Shown: positions 34,692 through 44,092 of the stretch, piece after piece | How the letters are laid out: the number at the start of each line of letters is the position of its first letter | How positions within the stretch are numbered: position 1 is the first letter of the stretch | Translations under genes and position numbers: made by a program | NCBI RefSeq assembly: GCF_023716485.1 | Contig: NZ_CP092418.1 | Span: 1,285,001-1,349,000 of the forward strand | DNA from: Microbulbifer variabilis | GTDB taxonomy: Bacteria; Pseudomonadota; Gammaproteobacteria; Pseudomonadales; Cellvibrionaceae | Length of the DNA: 64,000 bases | Direction: 5' to 3' | The notes under the pieces: generated by a model | The model's database searches: none | What the model was told of the DNA's origin: nothing | What the model saw: the letters and a program-made list of their open reading frames with translations, nothing else

Positions 34692-35060
34692 TTAAAACAT
34701 TTCACTGTAATTATATTTAGCAGCCTCTGAAACATAATTCACTGGGTCATCAAATAGCGTTATTAGCTCTCCTCTCAAACTTTCAATATGTTCGTCCCCA
34801 ATTATATCGCAGACATGTTCTCTAATTCTTGGATTTTCATTGTTAATATTAGACTTGAGGAGGGTGTTCCTATCTTCTGAGTACTTGTAAACCCTATAAG
34901 CGAAAACCCACCCCGAAACCTTATCATCGTTGAACTTAAGTGCAAGCTTCTCTATTTCAGCATTGTCAAGAAAAAAATCACGCTGAGAAATAGCTGCGAA
35001 TAGGGCTTCCGTCACCTCATCTTTATTATCGCTAAAAACCGCTCTGTGATAATCATCCAT
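34692..35060 (-). CDS. HEAT-repeat-like cassette protein
   Basis: 122-aa all-helical protein. Its C-terminal half (ENPRIREHVCDIIGDEHIES, then LFDDPVNYVSEAAKYNY) reads like HEAT/PBS-lyase-like repeats, which serve protein-protein binding. No catalytic residues are apparent. It is cytoplasmic and lies in a clean attC-flanked cassette. Similar small HEAT-repeat proteins also occur as immunity proteins, but there is no toxin nearby to support that. Confidence 0.65.
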   Translation of the reverse strand: MDDYHRAVFSDNKDEVTEALFAAISQRDFFLDNAEIEKLALKFNDDKVSGWVFAYRVYKYSEDRNTLLKSNINNENPRIREHVCDIIGDEHIESLRGELITLFDDPVNYVSEAAKYNYSEMF

Positions 35061-35067
35061 AATGAGC

Positions 35068-35159
35068 CCTAACGCCCGGCTTAGGGGCGGGTTTGTAGCT
35101 GCAAAGCAGCGGAAAAGCCGTCCCAGCCCCGAAGGGGCAACTACAGCCGCTTGTTATGT
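35068..35159 (-). repeat. attC site
   Basis: About 92 bp: CCTAACGCCCGGCTTAGGGGCG to CAGCCGCTTGTTATGT, with nested stems (AGCTGCAAAGCAGC and GCCCCGAAGGGGC). Confidence 0.9.
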
Positions 35160-35167
35160 GCTTTGAC

Positions 35168-35413
35168 TTAGCCATTACTATCAAAGAGCTTGCGCTGATT
35201 CTTTAACTCATTGAAAACACTTATATAGTCATACAACTGAGCTGGATCAGTGCTGGAGCCATCGCCGCAAACACCTAGAGAGCCAAGGAGCCATGAAGTA
35301 TCCACCTCTCCACGCTTATGTATCTCTAGAACAAACTGATACATCAATTCGTATGAGTCTCTTAAAGATATTTTCTCAGAGAATTTATCGTCTTTTAACT
35401 CTAAGTAGCTCAC
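35168..35413 (-). CDS. Small cassette protein, unknown, last of the array
   Basis: 81 residues starting with GTG after a clear AGGAAG ribosome-binding site. It is acidic and helical (LRDSYELMYQFVLEIHKRGE, YDYISVFNELKNQR), with no recognised domain. It is the right-most gene followed by a clear attC. Upstream of it, a CACATAACAGCTAT with inverted complement (35430-35448) could be a remnant of a further attC, but no integrase or attI follows. Confidence 0.6.
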   Translation of the reverse strand: MSYLELKDDKFSEKISLRDSYELMYQFVLEIHKRGEVDTSWLLGSLGVCGDGSSTDPAQLYDYISVFNELKNQRKLFDSNG

Positions 35414-36069
35414 ATTCAGCTTCCTTTAAGGCACATAACAGCTATATAGTTATCATTCTGACCATTATTATCCTGATTGTTATCTCAGAATCAATTTTTA
35501 CGCCAAAGCCTAAATTTTTATTTAAAACCATAGACTTAAAGCATCCTGATACGTCCGTGCAAACTGGAAAAAATGATCACTTTGACTACTATCCAAATTT
35601 TAACGCTAGTCCGTAACCCTTGATTTCAGTATTGTTTTTGGGTTTATCTTCTTGTTCTCTAATATCACGGTCAATATGATCGCAAATCCCTAAGCTGGCA
35701 CTCGCCAATTTTTACAGGCCGGTATTAGTTGGGGAGTGGTTAAGGTATCCAGGGTGCCTCTGAATCACTCTGTAATATCTCTGCGGATCTTGAAGGCTAA
35801 AGATGTTAGGTGCAGTTCGCCGCGAATGGACATGGCCCTTTGCAAGCGTTGCAATGCAGCAGATGCGGTCTTCAAGGATCGACCTGAGGGGTTTCCATAA
35901 CGATTCATTTCTTCTATGGTCTAGTCTTTCCTGTGAAGCTGCGCTCTTATTGAAACCACTCTGTAAGAAGAGGCATCACTGGGTTCTTCAGAGGCTCCTA
36001 AATCTCGCAGTAATATCTTAAAAGTCTGCAAGTTACTTTGGTCTATGGAGAGATCTTTTCTGTAGATAT
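35414..36069. other. Boundary region without a supported gene
   Basis: About 650 bp to the right of the cassette array. No frame has a recognisable family or good ribosome-binding site, and there is no trace of an integron integrase, which would be expected here on the plus strand in a complete integron. Confidence 0.45.
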
Positions 36070-36387
36070 ATGGAGTACGTATTAAGTCGAAGCATTAATG
36101 ATCTATTGTTGTCTGAACTCCAGCGTAGGAGCGGTCGGTATATTAATCTAAACGGCCATTTTTATATGCAATCGAAATTTTTAATGCGTGAGCAACAAAA
36201 AAATATAGGCACAAAAATAATCTTATTAGATTTTATTAGGATTGTTTTAGTGTCAAAGCCACGTAATATCGATAGATATTTATTGGTATTTTGGCCGAGA
36301 TTAAAAAGCCACCTGAAGGCAACAGTCAAAGCAGCTCGGTTCAAGAGTATCGAGAGAATCAAGAATTTTCTAAAGACCATCCCTTAA
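36070..36387 (+). CDS. Possible small basic protein
   Basis: 105 codons, rich in Lys, Arg and Ile (KPRNIDRYLLVFWPRLKSHL), without recognised motifs. The start ATG has no obvious ribosome-binding site. It may be a relic or a spurious frame in AT-rich DNA. I list it because it is the longest frame in the 1.3-kb boundary region and ends before a stem-loop (36427-36460). Confidence 0.3.
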   Translation: MEYVLSRSINDLLLSELQRRSGRYINLNGHFYMQSKFLMREQQKNIGTKIILLDFIRIVLVSKPRNIDRYLLVFWPRLKSHLKATVKAARFKSIERIKNFLKTIP

Positions 36388-36426
36388 AAGGAGAACGGTA
36401 GCGTGAAGTAAGAATAAGTAAAAGGC

Positions 36427-36460
36427 GCTGACCCAAGGTGCTGGAACACCTGGGGCCAGC
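36427..36460. terminator. Imperfect inverted repeat, possible terminator
   Basis: Arms 36427-36440 and 36447-36460 (GCTGACCCAAGGTG and its near complement) surround CTGGAA. There is no T run, so termination is uncertain. Confidence 0.4.
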
Positions 36461-36713
36461 TAACCAAATTGATACACATACTATCAAGATGGCTATATGC
36501 ATAGTACGCTAGAAACCCGCTCGTCTTCAATAAAGTGGAGCACAATCAGCGGCTTGGAGAGATTCCCCAGGCCCTGGGGGCGTTGCGTCTGCCTTTTTTT
36601 ATTCTATGCCTACCGTTCTCGCGCACCACCTCGCAGTTACTCAAAACATTTCTATTCAAGCTTTTCCATTGTGGAAGGTCTATCCATGGTTTGAGTATCA
36701 GTAGGAAATAAAT

Positions 36714-36902
36714 ATGTTGATCTTAAAGCGCCGCACAGGCGAAAACTTACGGATTGGAGCGAATGTCTCAATCACAGTATTAGGCGTTAAGGGTAATCAG
36801 GTAAGGGTAGGCATACTTGCTCCAAAATCCTTACCCGTACACCGTGAGGAGATTTATAGGCGGATTAAAAGGGGAGGAAATATGAACAATGGGAATCGTT
36901 GA
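36714..36902 (+). CDS. csrA: CsrA/RsmA-type carbon storage regulator
   Basis: 62-aa RNA-binding protein: [32 protein letters not shown] and the V-H-R-E-E-I-Y segment ([11 protein letters not shown]) with the Arg that contacts GGA sites. CsrA dimers bind mRNA leaders to block or promote translation. The upstream AGGAAA serves as a ribosome-binding site, and a strong stem-loop follows at 36952. It stands alone next to the cassette array rather than near alaS or tRNA-Ser as canonical csrA often does, so it may be an extra paralogue. Confidence 0.92.
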   Translation: MLILKRRTGENLRIGANVSITVLGVKGNQVRVGILAPKSLPVHREEIYRRIKRGGNMNNGNR

Positions 36903-36951
36903 GAATTTGATCGAGATGGTGGCGCTTAGCCATGAATGGGTTGTGTTGCCA

Positions 36952-36990
36952 TTGAAAGGCTAACTAATGATAGTTAGCCCTTCAATTTTC
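36952..36990 (+). terminator. Rho-independent terminator of csrA
   Basis: A 14-bp inverted repeat (TTGAAAGGCTAACT and its near-perfect complement) is followed by TTTTC, 50 bp after the csrA stop. Confidence 0.8.
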
Positions 36991-37054
36991 AATCGAACCA
37001 GACGAGCCTCTCGCTGCGACTAGAGCCGCTGTTTAAGCTCAGGATTAAGCTTTA

Positions 37055-37465
37055 TTAGTGATGCTTAAATCCAGCGGCAAATTTGTCTGCTAATTTAAAG
37101 TATTCCTTAAGGTCCTTACGGGTCTTTTCTGTACGGTTGTTCTCGGAGTTAAGATGAATATTCTCCACAACAACGGCAATTTCTTTTGCCAGCTCTTGCT
37201 TGTCACCCTTTAGGTTCTCAGCGAAAAACTCAACACTTTTCTCAAGCGTGTAGGTGATGACATGTATCTGGTGAAGCTCAGCAGCATCAAGCTTTTGCTT
37301 GCTCTTAATTTCTGCGGTTTTCTCAACGAAAATCTTCTTGGCATCCTTCATCGAAGTAACATCCGCTACTTTAAGGTGCTGAATGGGCTTTTCTCCAGAA
37401 GCATCGCTAGCTTGCGCTGTGGTAGCAAAAGTAACCGCAAAAAGTAGTGCAATTAAAATTCTCAT
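37055..37465 (-). CDS. Secreted helical protein, DUF6746-like
   Basis: 136 residues from the ATG at 37465, chosen for its AGAGGA ribosome-binding site and because a signal peptide (1-19, cleavage at AQA-SD) starts there. The mature part is helical (ELHQIHVITYTLEKSVEFFA, IAVVVENIHLNSENNRTEKT), matching my recollection of the DUF6746 family. It is periplasmic with unknown function. A Fur-like sequence lies about 100 bp upstream, so iron control is possible. Confidence 0.75.
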   Translation of the reverse strand: MRILIALLFAVTFATTAQASDASGEKPIQHLKVADVTSMKDAKKIFVEKTAEIKSKQKLDAAELHQIHVITYTLEKSVEFFAENLKGDKQELAKEIAVVVENIHLNSENNRTEKTRKDLKEYFKLADKFAAGFKHH

Positions 37466-37564
37466 CTTTCCTCTCTGACGCCCAAACTTTAAGGGTTGGT
37501 AAGGCATTGATCGGGCGAGGTGAATGCCTAACATTTAACAGTGATCACTTTGATCGCTATCGTA

Positions 37565-37583
37565 AATGAGGATAACTATCATT
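37565..37583. promoter_or_regulatory. Possible Fur-like box
   Basis: AATGAGGATAACTATCATT has AATGA/TCATT ends and a GATAA core as in Fur operators, upstream of the DUF6746-like gene. The centre is asymmetric, so this is weak. Confidence 0.35.
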
Positions 37584-37861
37584 AAGATTTATGATACAGG
37601 AATTTTTAGGGGCTCAAAACATTTCTGGCAGAAATTGCGTTCTGGCTGATCGAAGCTTGTACAGGTCAAGAAAATGGAATCTGAGAACGGCGAGTACGGG
37701 AGGGGTCAACGGAGGCCTTTAGCCAGGAAGAGGCGACCCCGTGTTATGGAATTTGATCTGTTAACCCTCGCTTCGCGATAGCAAAGAGAAGGTAATTTAC
37801 AGGAAGAGCCGGTTAACCCGGTATTATTGAGACCGGCTTCACAAATTAATTGGTACGAAGG
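37584..37861. other. Intergenic region with bioA terminator-like stem
   Basis: About 280 bp without a gene. An imperfect stem (GAAGAGCCGGT near 37802-37812 and ACCGGCTTC near 37831-37839) just after the bioA stop could end its transcript. Confidence 0.4.
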
Positions 37862-39133
37862 CTAGGAAACCTCACCCAATACATTAACCATTGCCGAAGT
37901 TAATTGGCTAAGGTCTTCTTTAGAAATTACATAGGGTGGCATGGCGTAGACCAGCTTGCCGAAGGGGCGCAGCCAAACGCCGCGTTCAATTAAAGCTTCC
38001 TGCACCTTGACTGTATTGATCGGCTCGCGCATTTCCACCACCCCAATAGCGCCAAGGGCGCGAACATCGGCCACACCCGGTGCGGTTTTTAATGGGGCCA
38101 GCTGCTCGGTCAGTTGCTGCTCGATCGCCGCTACTCGCTCCTGCCAGGGGCTGCTGAGTAGCAGTTGGATGCTGGCATTAGCAACGGAGCAAGCCAGTGG
38201 ATTCCCCATAAAAGTGGGGCCGTGCATAAAGACTCCGGCCTCGCCATTGCAAATACCTTCGGCAATACGGTCGCTACACAGCGCGGCTGCTAATGTCATG
38301 GTGCCGCCGGTGAGGGCCTTGCCGAGGGTGAGAATATCCGGGCTGATCGCAGCGTGGTCGCAGGCGAACATCTTGCCACTGCGGCCAAAGCCGGTGGCGA
38401 TTTCATCGGCAATCAGCAGCAGGTCGTATTCGTCACAGAGTGCTCGTACCCGGCGCAGGTAATCTGCGGAATAAAAGCGCATACCGCCGGCACCCTGCAC
38501 TATGGGTTCGAGAATTACCGCAGCCAGTTGCTCGCTGTTTTGCGCAATCAGTTGTTCCAGTTCACGGATATCTTCATCCGGGCAGGTTTCGCCGAAAGGG
38601 GTTTGTGGGGCGGGGGCAAACAGGTGTTGGCTCAATTGCCCGGCAAACAGGTGGTGCATACCGGTAACGGGATCACAGGTGGCCATGGCCCCAAAGGTAT
38701 CGCCATGGTAGCCATTGCGTAGGGCCAGCAATTTACTTTTACCCGGTTTGCCCTGGGAGTGCCAAAATTGCAGGGCCATCTTAATGGCGACCTCTACAGA
38801 CACTGAACCGGAGTCAGCCAGAAATACCCGGTTGAGGCCGGGTGGAGTGATTTCCACCAATTTCTTGCACAGCTCGATTGCGGGCTCGTGAGTTAAACCC
38901 CCGAACATCACGTGGGACATCTTGTCCATCTGCTCGCGCATGGCCTGATTTAGCTCGGGCACATTGTATCCGTGCAGGGCGCTCCACCAGGAGGACATGC
39001 CGTCGATTAGGCCGGGGCCATCTTCCAGGAAAATTCGAACTCCCTCAGCCCTGGCCACCGGATAGACCGGCGGCGGGTTGATTAGCGAGGAGTAGGGGTG
39101 CCAGATATGTTTGCGGTCGAATTCCAGGTCCAT
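37862..39133 (-). CDS. bioA: Adenosylmethionine-8-amino-7-oxononanoate aminotransferase
   Basis: About 423 residues from the ATG at 39133; an upstream TTG at 39166 is in frame. PLP-dependent class III aminotransferase of biotin synthesis, converting KAPA to DAPA with SAM as amino donor. Diagnostic features are the N-terminal HIWHPYSSL and SSWWSALHGYN, LADSGSVSVEVAIKMALQFW, and the PLP lysine in ILTLGKALTGG. The rest of the bio genes are not adjacent. Its start is followed within 41 bp upstream by the stop of the exporter permease, so it may be co-transcribed with that gene. Confidence 0.93.
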   Translation of the reverse strand: MDLEFDRKHIWHPYSSLINPPPVYPVARAEGVRIFLEDGPGLIDGMSSWWSALHGYNVPELNQAMREQMDKMSHVMFGGLTHEPAIELCKKLVEITPPGLNRVFLADSGSVSVEVAIKMALQFWHSQGKPGKSKLLALRNGYHGDTFGAMATCDPVTGMHHLFAGQLSQHLFAPAPQTPFGETCPDEDIRELEQLIAQNSEQLAAVILEPIVQGAGGMRFYSADYLRRVRALCDEYDLLLIADEIATGFGRSGKMFACDHAAISPDILTLGKALTGGTMTLAAALCSDRIAEGICNGEAGVFMHGPTFMGNPLACSVANASIQLLLSSPWQERVAAIEQQLTEQLAPLKTAPGVADVRALGAIGVVEMREPINTVKVQEALIERGVWLRPFGKLVYAMPPYVISKEDLSQLTSAMVNVLGEVS

Positions 39134-39173
39134 AAAAACTACATCTTTATTCTCAAGAGCCGACAATCATCAG

Positions 39174-41624
39174 TTAGGCCAGTTCGCGCAATACTCTGAG
39201 CGGGGGCTGGCTGATCGAGCTGTAACAGGCCAGGGTACCGGCGGTGCCAACCAGTATTGCACCGGTGAGTGGTCCGGTTAGCCAAAGGACTGGGTGCAAT
39301 ATCACCGGCAGTTCAAAGACCCAATAAGACAGCACCGCCAAGGTGGCTTCAGCACCGATAGCCGCAAGCAAACCGGCGGCAAAACCCAGTAGGCCAAATT
39401 CCAGTATCAGGCTTCTCAGCAGCAAGCGCCTGCGGCCTCCCAGTGTGCGGATAATTGCCGCTTCCTGCAATCGCTCGGCGATACTGGCGCGGACCCCGGC
39501 AATTAATACCAGGACCCCGGCAACCAGCATCAGGGCCATGACTGATTCGATAGCAAAGGACACCTGGTTAATGGTGTCGCGGATACGCTGGATGATCTTA
39601 TCCAGCTCTATCACGCTGACGCTGGGGAAGGCGCGAACCAGATCGTTGACCAGTAGCTTGTCCTCCGGAGGGAGGTAAAAGCTGGTGATATAAGTAGCCG
39701 GGAAATCATCGATAGTGCCCGGTGCAAATATCATATAGAAGTTGGGGCGCATGCTGTTCCAGTCCAGCGAGCGGAAGCTGGCTACCGGGGCTTCTACTTC
39801 GAGGCCACCGATGGAAAAGCGCAACTGATCTCCCAGTGACAGCTCCAGCTGGGCTGCCAGCTCCACTTCTACGGAAACACCTTCGCTGGCCTTGTCCCAC
39901 CACTCGCCTTCCAAGATGCGGTTGTCCGGCGCCAGGGTATCGGTGTAGCTCAGGTTTAATTCCCGGCGAACGCCACCGGGACGATCTTTTTTCTCTTTAA
40001 TCGAGACGCCGTTAATCGCCACCAAGCGGCCGCGCACCATGGGATAAAACTCGGTGCTGCTTACCTCACCCTCTGCCAGCATATTTTCCATGGTTGGAAC
40101 ATCGTGAGGGGCGATATTCAGGAGGAAGTGATTGGGGGCTTTTTCCGGCAATTGCATCCGCCATTCGTCCACCAGGGCGGTACGGGCAAAGACCATGGCC
40201 AGCATGGCCAATAATCCGGTGCCAAAAGCGGCAATCAATAAAGTGTTGAACGCGGCTCGGCGTTGCAGGCTGCCCAGGGCAATGCGCCAGGCGCCCCCCA
40301 GGGAAGCCAATTTGCCGCGCACCAGGAGTCGGTTAACCAGGGCGCTGCCCGCTACCAACAGGAGCATGCCGACAAACAGGGCGAGCGTCATAAGCAGGCT
40401 GCCGGAAAGCCACCAGATCAGGAGCAGCATGGCGCTGGGGCCGAGAATCAGCCCGAGCCATTCGCGTCTGTCAGGATTGCTCCAGTCGTGCCGCAGGGTT
40501 TGCATCGGGTCTGTACGCGCCAGACGGAACAGCGGCGGCAGGGCGAAGCCCAGGGCGCAGGCGAGGCCGGTGGCGAGCCCGATCAGCAGTGGGCTCCAGC
40601 TGGTAGCCGGGGGTTGTACCGGGAAGAACCCTTCCATCAGGTTGACCGCCTGGCTCTGGATAAAGGTGCCCAGTGCCAGCCCGATAGCAGTGGCAATCAG
40701 GGTGAGGGCGGCCAGCTGTCCCAGGTAGATACCGAGGATTTTATTGCGCCCAGCGCCGAGGCTTTTCATTACGGCTACGTAGGCGCCGTGGCGCAGTCCG
40801 TAGCGTCTGGCTGCCAGGCCAACGGCGACGCTGGCAAGAAGTACGGCCAGGCTGGCGGCGAGAAACAGGAAGGACTCGGCTCTATCCAGAGCAGAGGCAA
40901 CCCGGGGCTGGCCTTCGCGCAGGTCCAAGATCCGCTGGTGTTCAGTCAGTTGCGGTTTGAGCCAGTCAAAGTAATCCTTCAGGGCTTGGTCATCACCGGC
41001 AAACAGGTAGCGGTAGCGCACTCGGCTGCCGGGCTGGATTACACCAGAGGCGGGCAGGTCGGCGGTATTGGCTAGCAGTCGCGCACCCATATCAAACAGG
41101 CTGGTGCCCCGGTCGGGTTCCCGCTCCAGTATGGCTGTCACTTTCAGTTGGGTGTCGCCGAGGGCGATAGGATCGCCGAGCTGGATTCCCATCAAGGGTA
41201 GAAGGCGGGACTCCACCCAGGCTTCTCCCGGGGGAGGTCCTTGCGGTGCAATTTCTCCAGGGCCTTCTGGGGACTTGCTGATTTCCAGTTGCCCCACCAG
41301 CGGATAGCCTTTGTCGACGGCCTTGACCGAGACAAACTGGAACTGGTCGTTGGCGGAGATCATGGATGAAAACTGGACTATCTGGCCCTGTTCCAACCCT
41401 TTTTTATTGGCCTCTTCCAGCCATGCGCTATCCACAGGTTTACTGCTGCGCAGCACCCGCTCTGCAGCCAGGAAGGTGAGGGATTGCTGCTCCATGGCTC
41501 GGGTAAGGCGGTCGGTGAAATGGGCGATCGCAGTGACACTGGTAACCGCCAAAATCAGGGCAGAGGCAATTAGCGCCAACTCGCCACCGCGCCAGTCCCT
41601 GAACAGCAGTCTGAGTGGCAGCAT
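39174..41624 (-). CDS. ybbP: ABC exporter permease, YbbP type
   Basis: 816-aa inner-membrane protein with an N-terminal helix (17-36), periplasmic domain, a central cluster of helices, a second periplasmic domain and C-terminal FtsX helices, as in YbbP. It starts at the base where the ATPase gene ends. The YbbA-YbbP pair is usually beside tesA, as here, and is thought to export lysophospholipids or related metabolites, or to act in lipid homeostasis. GC-rich with normal local codon use, unlike its paralogue at 17385. Confidence 0.9.
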   Translation of the reverse strand: MLPLRLLFRDWRGGELALIASALILAVTSVTAIAHFTDRLTRAMEQQSLTFLAAERVLRSSKPVDSAWLEEANKKGLEQGQIVQFSSMISANDQFQFVSVKAVDKGYPLVGQLEISKSPEGPGEIAPQGPPPGEAWVESRLLPLMGIQLGDPIALGDTQLKVTAILEREPDRGTSLFDMGARLLANTADLPASGVIQPGSRVRYRYLFAGDDQALKDYFDWLKPQLTEHQRILDLREGQPRVASALDRAESFLFLAASLAVLLASVAVGLAARRYGLRHGAYVAVMKSLGAGRNKILGIYLGQLAALTLIATAIGLALGTFIQSQAVNLMEGFFPVQPPATSWSPLLIGLATGLACALGFALPPLFRLARTDPMQTLRHDWSNPDRREWLGLILGPSAMLLLIWWLSGSLLMTLALFVGMLLLVAGSALVNRLLVRGKLASLGGAWRIALGSLQRRAAFNTLLIAAFGTGLLAMLAMVFARTALVDEWRMQLPEKAPNHFLLNIAPHDVPTMENMLAEGEVSSTEFYPMVRGRLVAINGVSIKEKKDRPGGVRRELNLSYTDTLAPDNRILEGEWWDKASEGVSVEVELAAQLELSLGDQLRFSIGGLEVEAPVASFRSLDWNSMRPNFYMIFAPGTIDDFPATYITSFYLPPEDKLLVNDLVRAFPSVSVIELDKIIQRIRDTINQVSFAIESVMALMLVAGVLVLIAGVRASIAERLQEAAIIRTLGGRRRLLLRSLILEFGLLGFAAGLLAAIGAEATLAVLSYWVFELPVILHPVLWLTGPLTGAILVGTAGTLACYSSISQPPLRVLRELA

Positions 41625-42346
41625 CAGGCGGATACCTCCGAGAAGTTGTCGTCACCGGCGAGGGGCTCGTAAGACTCCACGGCACCTGCAGACATACGCA
41701 AGTGAGTGGCGCAGCGTTCAGCCAGGCGCTGCTCGTGGGTTACCAACACCAGAGTGGTGCTGGATTCGGCATTGAGCTTAAAGAGTAAATCGATGATCTT
41801 GGCGCCGTTGCCGGCATCCAGGCTGCCGGTGGGTTCGTCGGCAAAAAGGATAGCGTCCTCGCCGCTGAAGCTGGCGAATGCCCGGGCAATGGCGACCCTT
41901 TGCTGCTCCCCGCCGGAGAGTTGGCGCGGGTAATGGCCCAGGCGATGTTCGAGTCCGACCTTGGCCAGGAACTCCTCAGCGCGTTTGGCGGCGCCGCGTT
42001 CACCGCGTAGCTCACTGGGCAGCATGACATTCTCGCGAGCGGTGAGACCGGGTAGTAGCTGGAAGGTTTGAAAGACAAACCCCACACAGCGGGCGCGTAC
42101 CGCCGCACGTTGCTCTTCATCCATGGCGGTAATTTCTTCTCCGGCCAGCCAGATTTTTCCCTCACTGGGCTTGTCCAATCCAGCTAATAGACCGAGCAAG
42201 GTGGACTTGCCGGAACCTGAGGCACCGGTCACAGCCAGACTCTCTCCGCGCGCCAGCTGCAGGGAGATATTGTTTAATAGGGTCAATGGCCCTTCGCTGG
42301 TGGAGACTCTGTGATACAGGTTTTCTGCCGTAAGAATGGCGGACAT
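41624..42346 (-). CDS. ybbA: ABC exporter ATPase, YbbA type
   Basis: 240-aa ATPase: Walker A GASGSGKSTLLGLL, Q-loop FQTFQLLPGLTA, signature [15 protein letters not shown], Walker B ILFADEPTGSLD, and VTHEQRLA. It powers the YbbP permease encoded immediately downstream, and the genes share the boundary base. Divergent from tesA with 44 bp between the starts, an arrangement conserved in many Proteobacteria. The intergenic space must contain both promoters. Confidence 0.93.
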   Translation of the reverse strand: MSAILTAENLYHRVSTSEGPLTLLNNISLQLARGESLAVTGASGSGKSTLLGLLAGLDKPSEGKIWLAGEEITAMDEEQRAAVRARCVGFVFQTFQLLPGLTARENVMLPSELRGERGAAKRAEEFLAKVGLEHRLGHYPRQLSGGEQQRVAIARAFASFSGEDAILFADEPTGSLDAGNGAKIIDLLFKLNAESSTTLVLVTHEQRLAERCATHLRMSAGAVESYEPLAGDDNFSEVSA

Positions 42347-42390
42347 ACTGTGTTCCCTATACGGATGCGCGAATTTTTGGAGAGTATGAC

Positions 42391-43059
42391 ATGACGACAG
42401 CCATTTTTCGGCAGATGGCGGCTCAATTCAGCTTGGTACTGTTGCTGTTTATCCCCATTGGAGCTGCCCAGGCAAGTAAGGCAGATACCTTGTTGGTCTT
42501 GGGTGACAGTATCAGCGCGGCCTACGGTATCAATGAAGAGCAGGGGTGGGTGCAATTACTGCAGGAGCGTTTGCAGGAAAAGGGCAAAAAAGTTCGGGTG
42601 ATCAATGCCAGTATCAGCGGAGAGACGACGTCTGGTGGGTTGACGCGTCTGCCGCGCCTGATGCAGGAGCACAATCCGCGTTGGCTGATTGTAGAGCTGG
42701 GCGGCAATGATGGTCTGCGGGGATACCCTCCTCAGTCTTTACAGCGCAACCTGATGGAGATGGTGAAACTGGCGAAGAACTCTGGTGTAGAGGTTTTGCT
42801 GCTGGGCATGCGTATCCCGCCCAACTACGGCCGCGCCTATACCAATGCTTTTGCCGCCGTTTACCCCAAGGTGGCCAAGTCCGAACAGGTCGGGTTGGTG
42901 CCCTTCTTTCTGGAAACCGTCGCTCTTGAAGACGGCGCCATGCAATCCGATGGTATCCACCCAACCGCCAAGGCACAGCCTGCCTTACTGGAGCATGTTT
43001 GGCCCTGTGTAGAGTTCTTGTTAGCGGATAAGTCGGATGGGGAGTCGTGTACTCCGTGA
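42391..43059 (+). CDS. tesA: Acyl-CoA thioesterase I / lysophospholipase L1
   Basis: 222-aa secreted SGNH hydrolase: signal peptide (about 1-28, ending AQA-SK), block I LGDSISAAYGI with the catalytic Ser, block II SGETTSGG, block III ELGGNDGLRG with Gly/Asn, and block V DGIHPT with Asp and His. It hydrolyses acyl-CoA and lysophospholipids in the periplasm. Divergent from the YbbA-YbbP exporter genes, as in E. coli. A short intergenic region leads to ttcA. Confidence 0.95.
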   Translation: MTTAIFRQMAAQFSLVLLLFIPIGAAQASKADTLLVLGDSISAAYGINEEQGWVQLLQERLQEKGKKVRVINASISGETTSGGLTRLPRLMQEHNPRWLIVELGGNDGLRGYPPQSLQRNLMEMVKLAKNSGVEVLLLGMRIPPNYGRAYTNAFAAVYPKVAKSEQVGLVPFFLETVALEDGAMQSDGIHPTAKAQPALLEHVWPCVEFLLADKSDGESCTP

Positions 43060-43174
43060 TCGAAATGCGTACAATCGCGCCCCCTAGCAATATGAAAGCC
43101 TCGCTCCACACTGATAGGCGATGGCTGTGACCCCCAGCCCCGGTCACCGGTACCGAAATAGTTAGAGAGACACC

Positions 43175-44092
43175 ATGTCCGAAGTGGAAAATCGCCGCGA
43201 GCGACTCGAATTCAACAAACTGCAGAAACGCCTACGCCGCCATGTGGGTCGCGCTATTGCCGACTTCAACATGATTGAAGAGGGCGACAAAATCATGGTT
43301 TGCTTATCCGGCGGTAAGGATTCTTACGCCATGCTGGATATTCTGCTGAACCTGCAAAAAACCGCCCCGGTGAACTTTGAGTTGGTGGCGGTGAATATGG
43401 ACCAGAAGCAGCCTGGTTTCCCTGAGCATATCCTGCCGGAGTATCTGCGCTCCCTTGGCGTGCCACACCATATCGTAGAGAAAGATACCTATTCGGTGGT
43501 GCAGGAAGTGGTGCCAGAGGGCAAGACTACCTGTAGCCTTTGTTCGCGACTGCGTCGCGGTACCCTTTACGGCTTTGCCGAGGAAATTGGTGCTACCAAG
43601 GTAGCTCTTGGGCATCATAAGGACGATATCGTCGAGACATTGTTCCTGAATATGTTTTACGGCGGTCGCCTGAAGGCGATGCCGCCCAAGCTGCGTGCCG
43701 ATGATGGGCGCAATATTGTGATTCGCCCGCTGGCTTATTGCCGAGAAGAGGATATTGCCCGTTACGCGGAGTTCAAGGAATTCCCCATTATTCCCTGTAA
43801 TTTGTGTGGTAGTCAGGAAAACTTGCAGCGCCAGGCGATCAAGCAGATGTTGCGGGAGTGGGACAATAAATTCCCAGGGCGCAGTGAAAATATCTTTGCC
43901 GCATTAACACGTATATCCCCGTCGCAATTGGCGGACAGGGATCTCTACGATTTTGAAAGTCTGGAATTGGACCGCTCTAAGCCGTCGGCTGCCGAGCGCC
44001 CTGACCATTTAATTCAGCGCCAGGTGAATTCGTGGGAGCCGGACGATGCCCAGGAGGTTGAGCCCCAGTATATCTCGGCGCTGAATTTGTAG
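43175..44092 (+). CDS. ttcA: tRNA-cytidine(32) 2-sulfurtransferase
   Basis: 305-aa PP-loop ATPase that thiolates C32 of certain tRNAs using an iron-sulfur cluster. The PP-loop is [13 protein letters not shown] (near residues 47-59), the first cysteines are [11 protein letters not shown], and [12 protein letters not shown] follows further on. Length and motifs are typical. Its last ~115 bp are overlapped antisense by the frame of the gene at 43977. Confidence 0.95.
   Translation: MSEVENRRERLEFNKLQKRLRRHVGRAIADFNMIEEGDKIMVCLSGGKDSYAMLDILLNLQKTAPVNFELVAVNMDQKQPGFPEHILPEYLRSLGVPHHIVEKDTYSVVQEVVPEGKTTCSLCSRLRRGTLYGFAEEIGATKVALGHHKDDIVETLFLNMFYGGRLKAMPPKLRADDGRNIVIRPLAYCREEDIARYAEFKEFPIIPCNLCGSQENLQRQAIKQMLREWDNKFPGRSENIFAALTRISPSQLADRDLYDFESLELDRSKPSAAERPDHLIQRQVNSWEPDDAQEVEPQYISALNL

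Noticed and set aside
36497..36694. 65-codon frame upstream of csrA
   Set aside because: Ser/Arg/Pro-rich composition, no ribosome-binding site and no recognised family.
35414..36700. Integron integrase expected at the array's right end
   Set aside because: No frame of suitable length or tyrosine-recombinase motifs on either strand.
40263..41075. 270-codon plus-strand frame inside ybbP
   Set aside because: Gln/Gly-rich shadow typical of GC-rich genes; the minus frame has clear membrane protein features.
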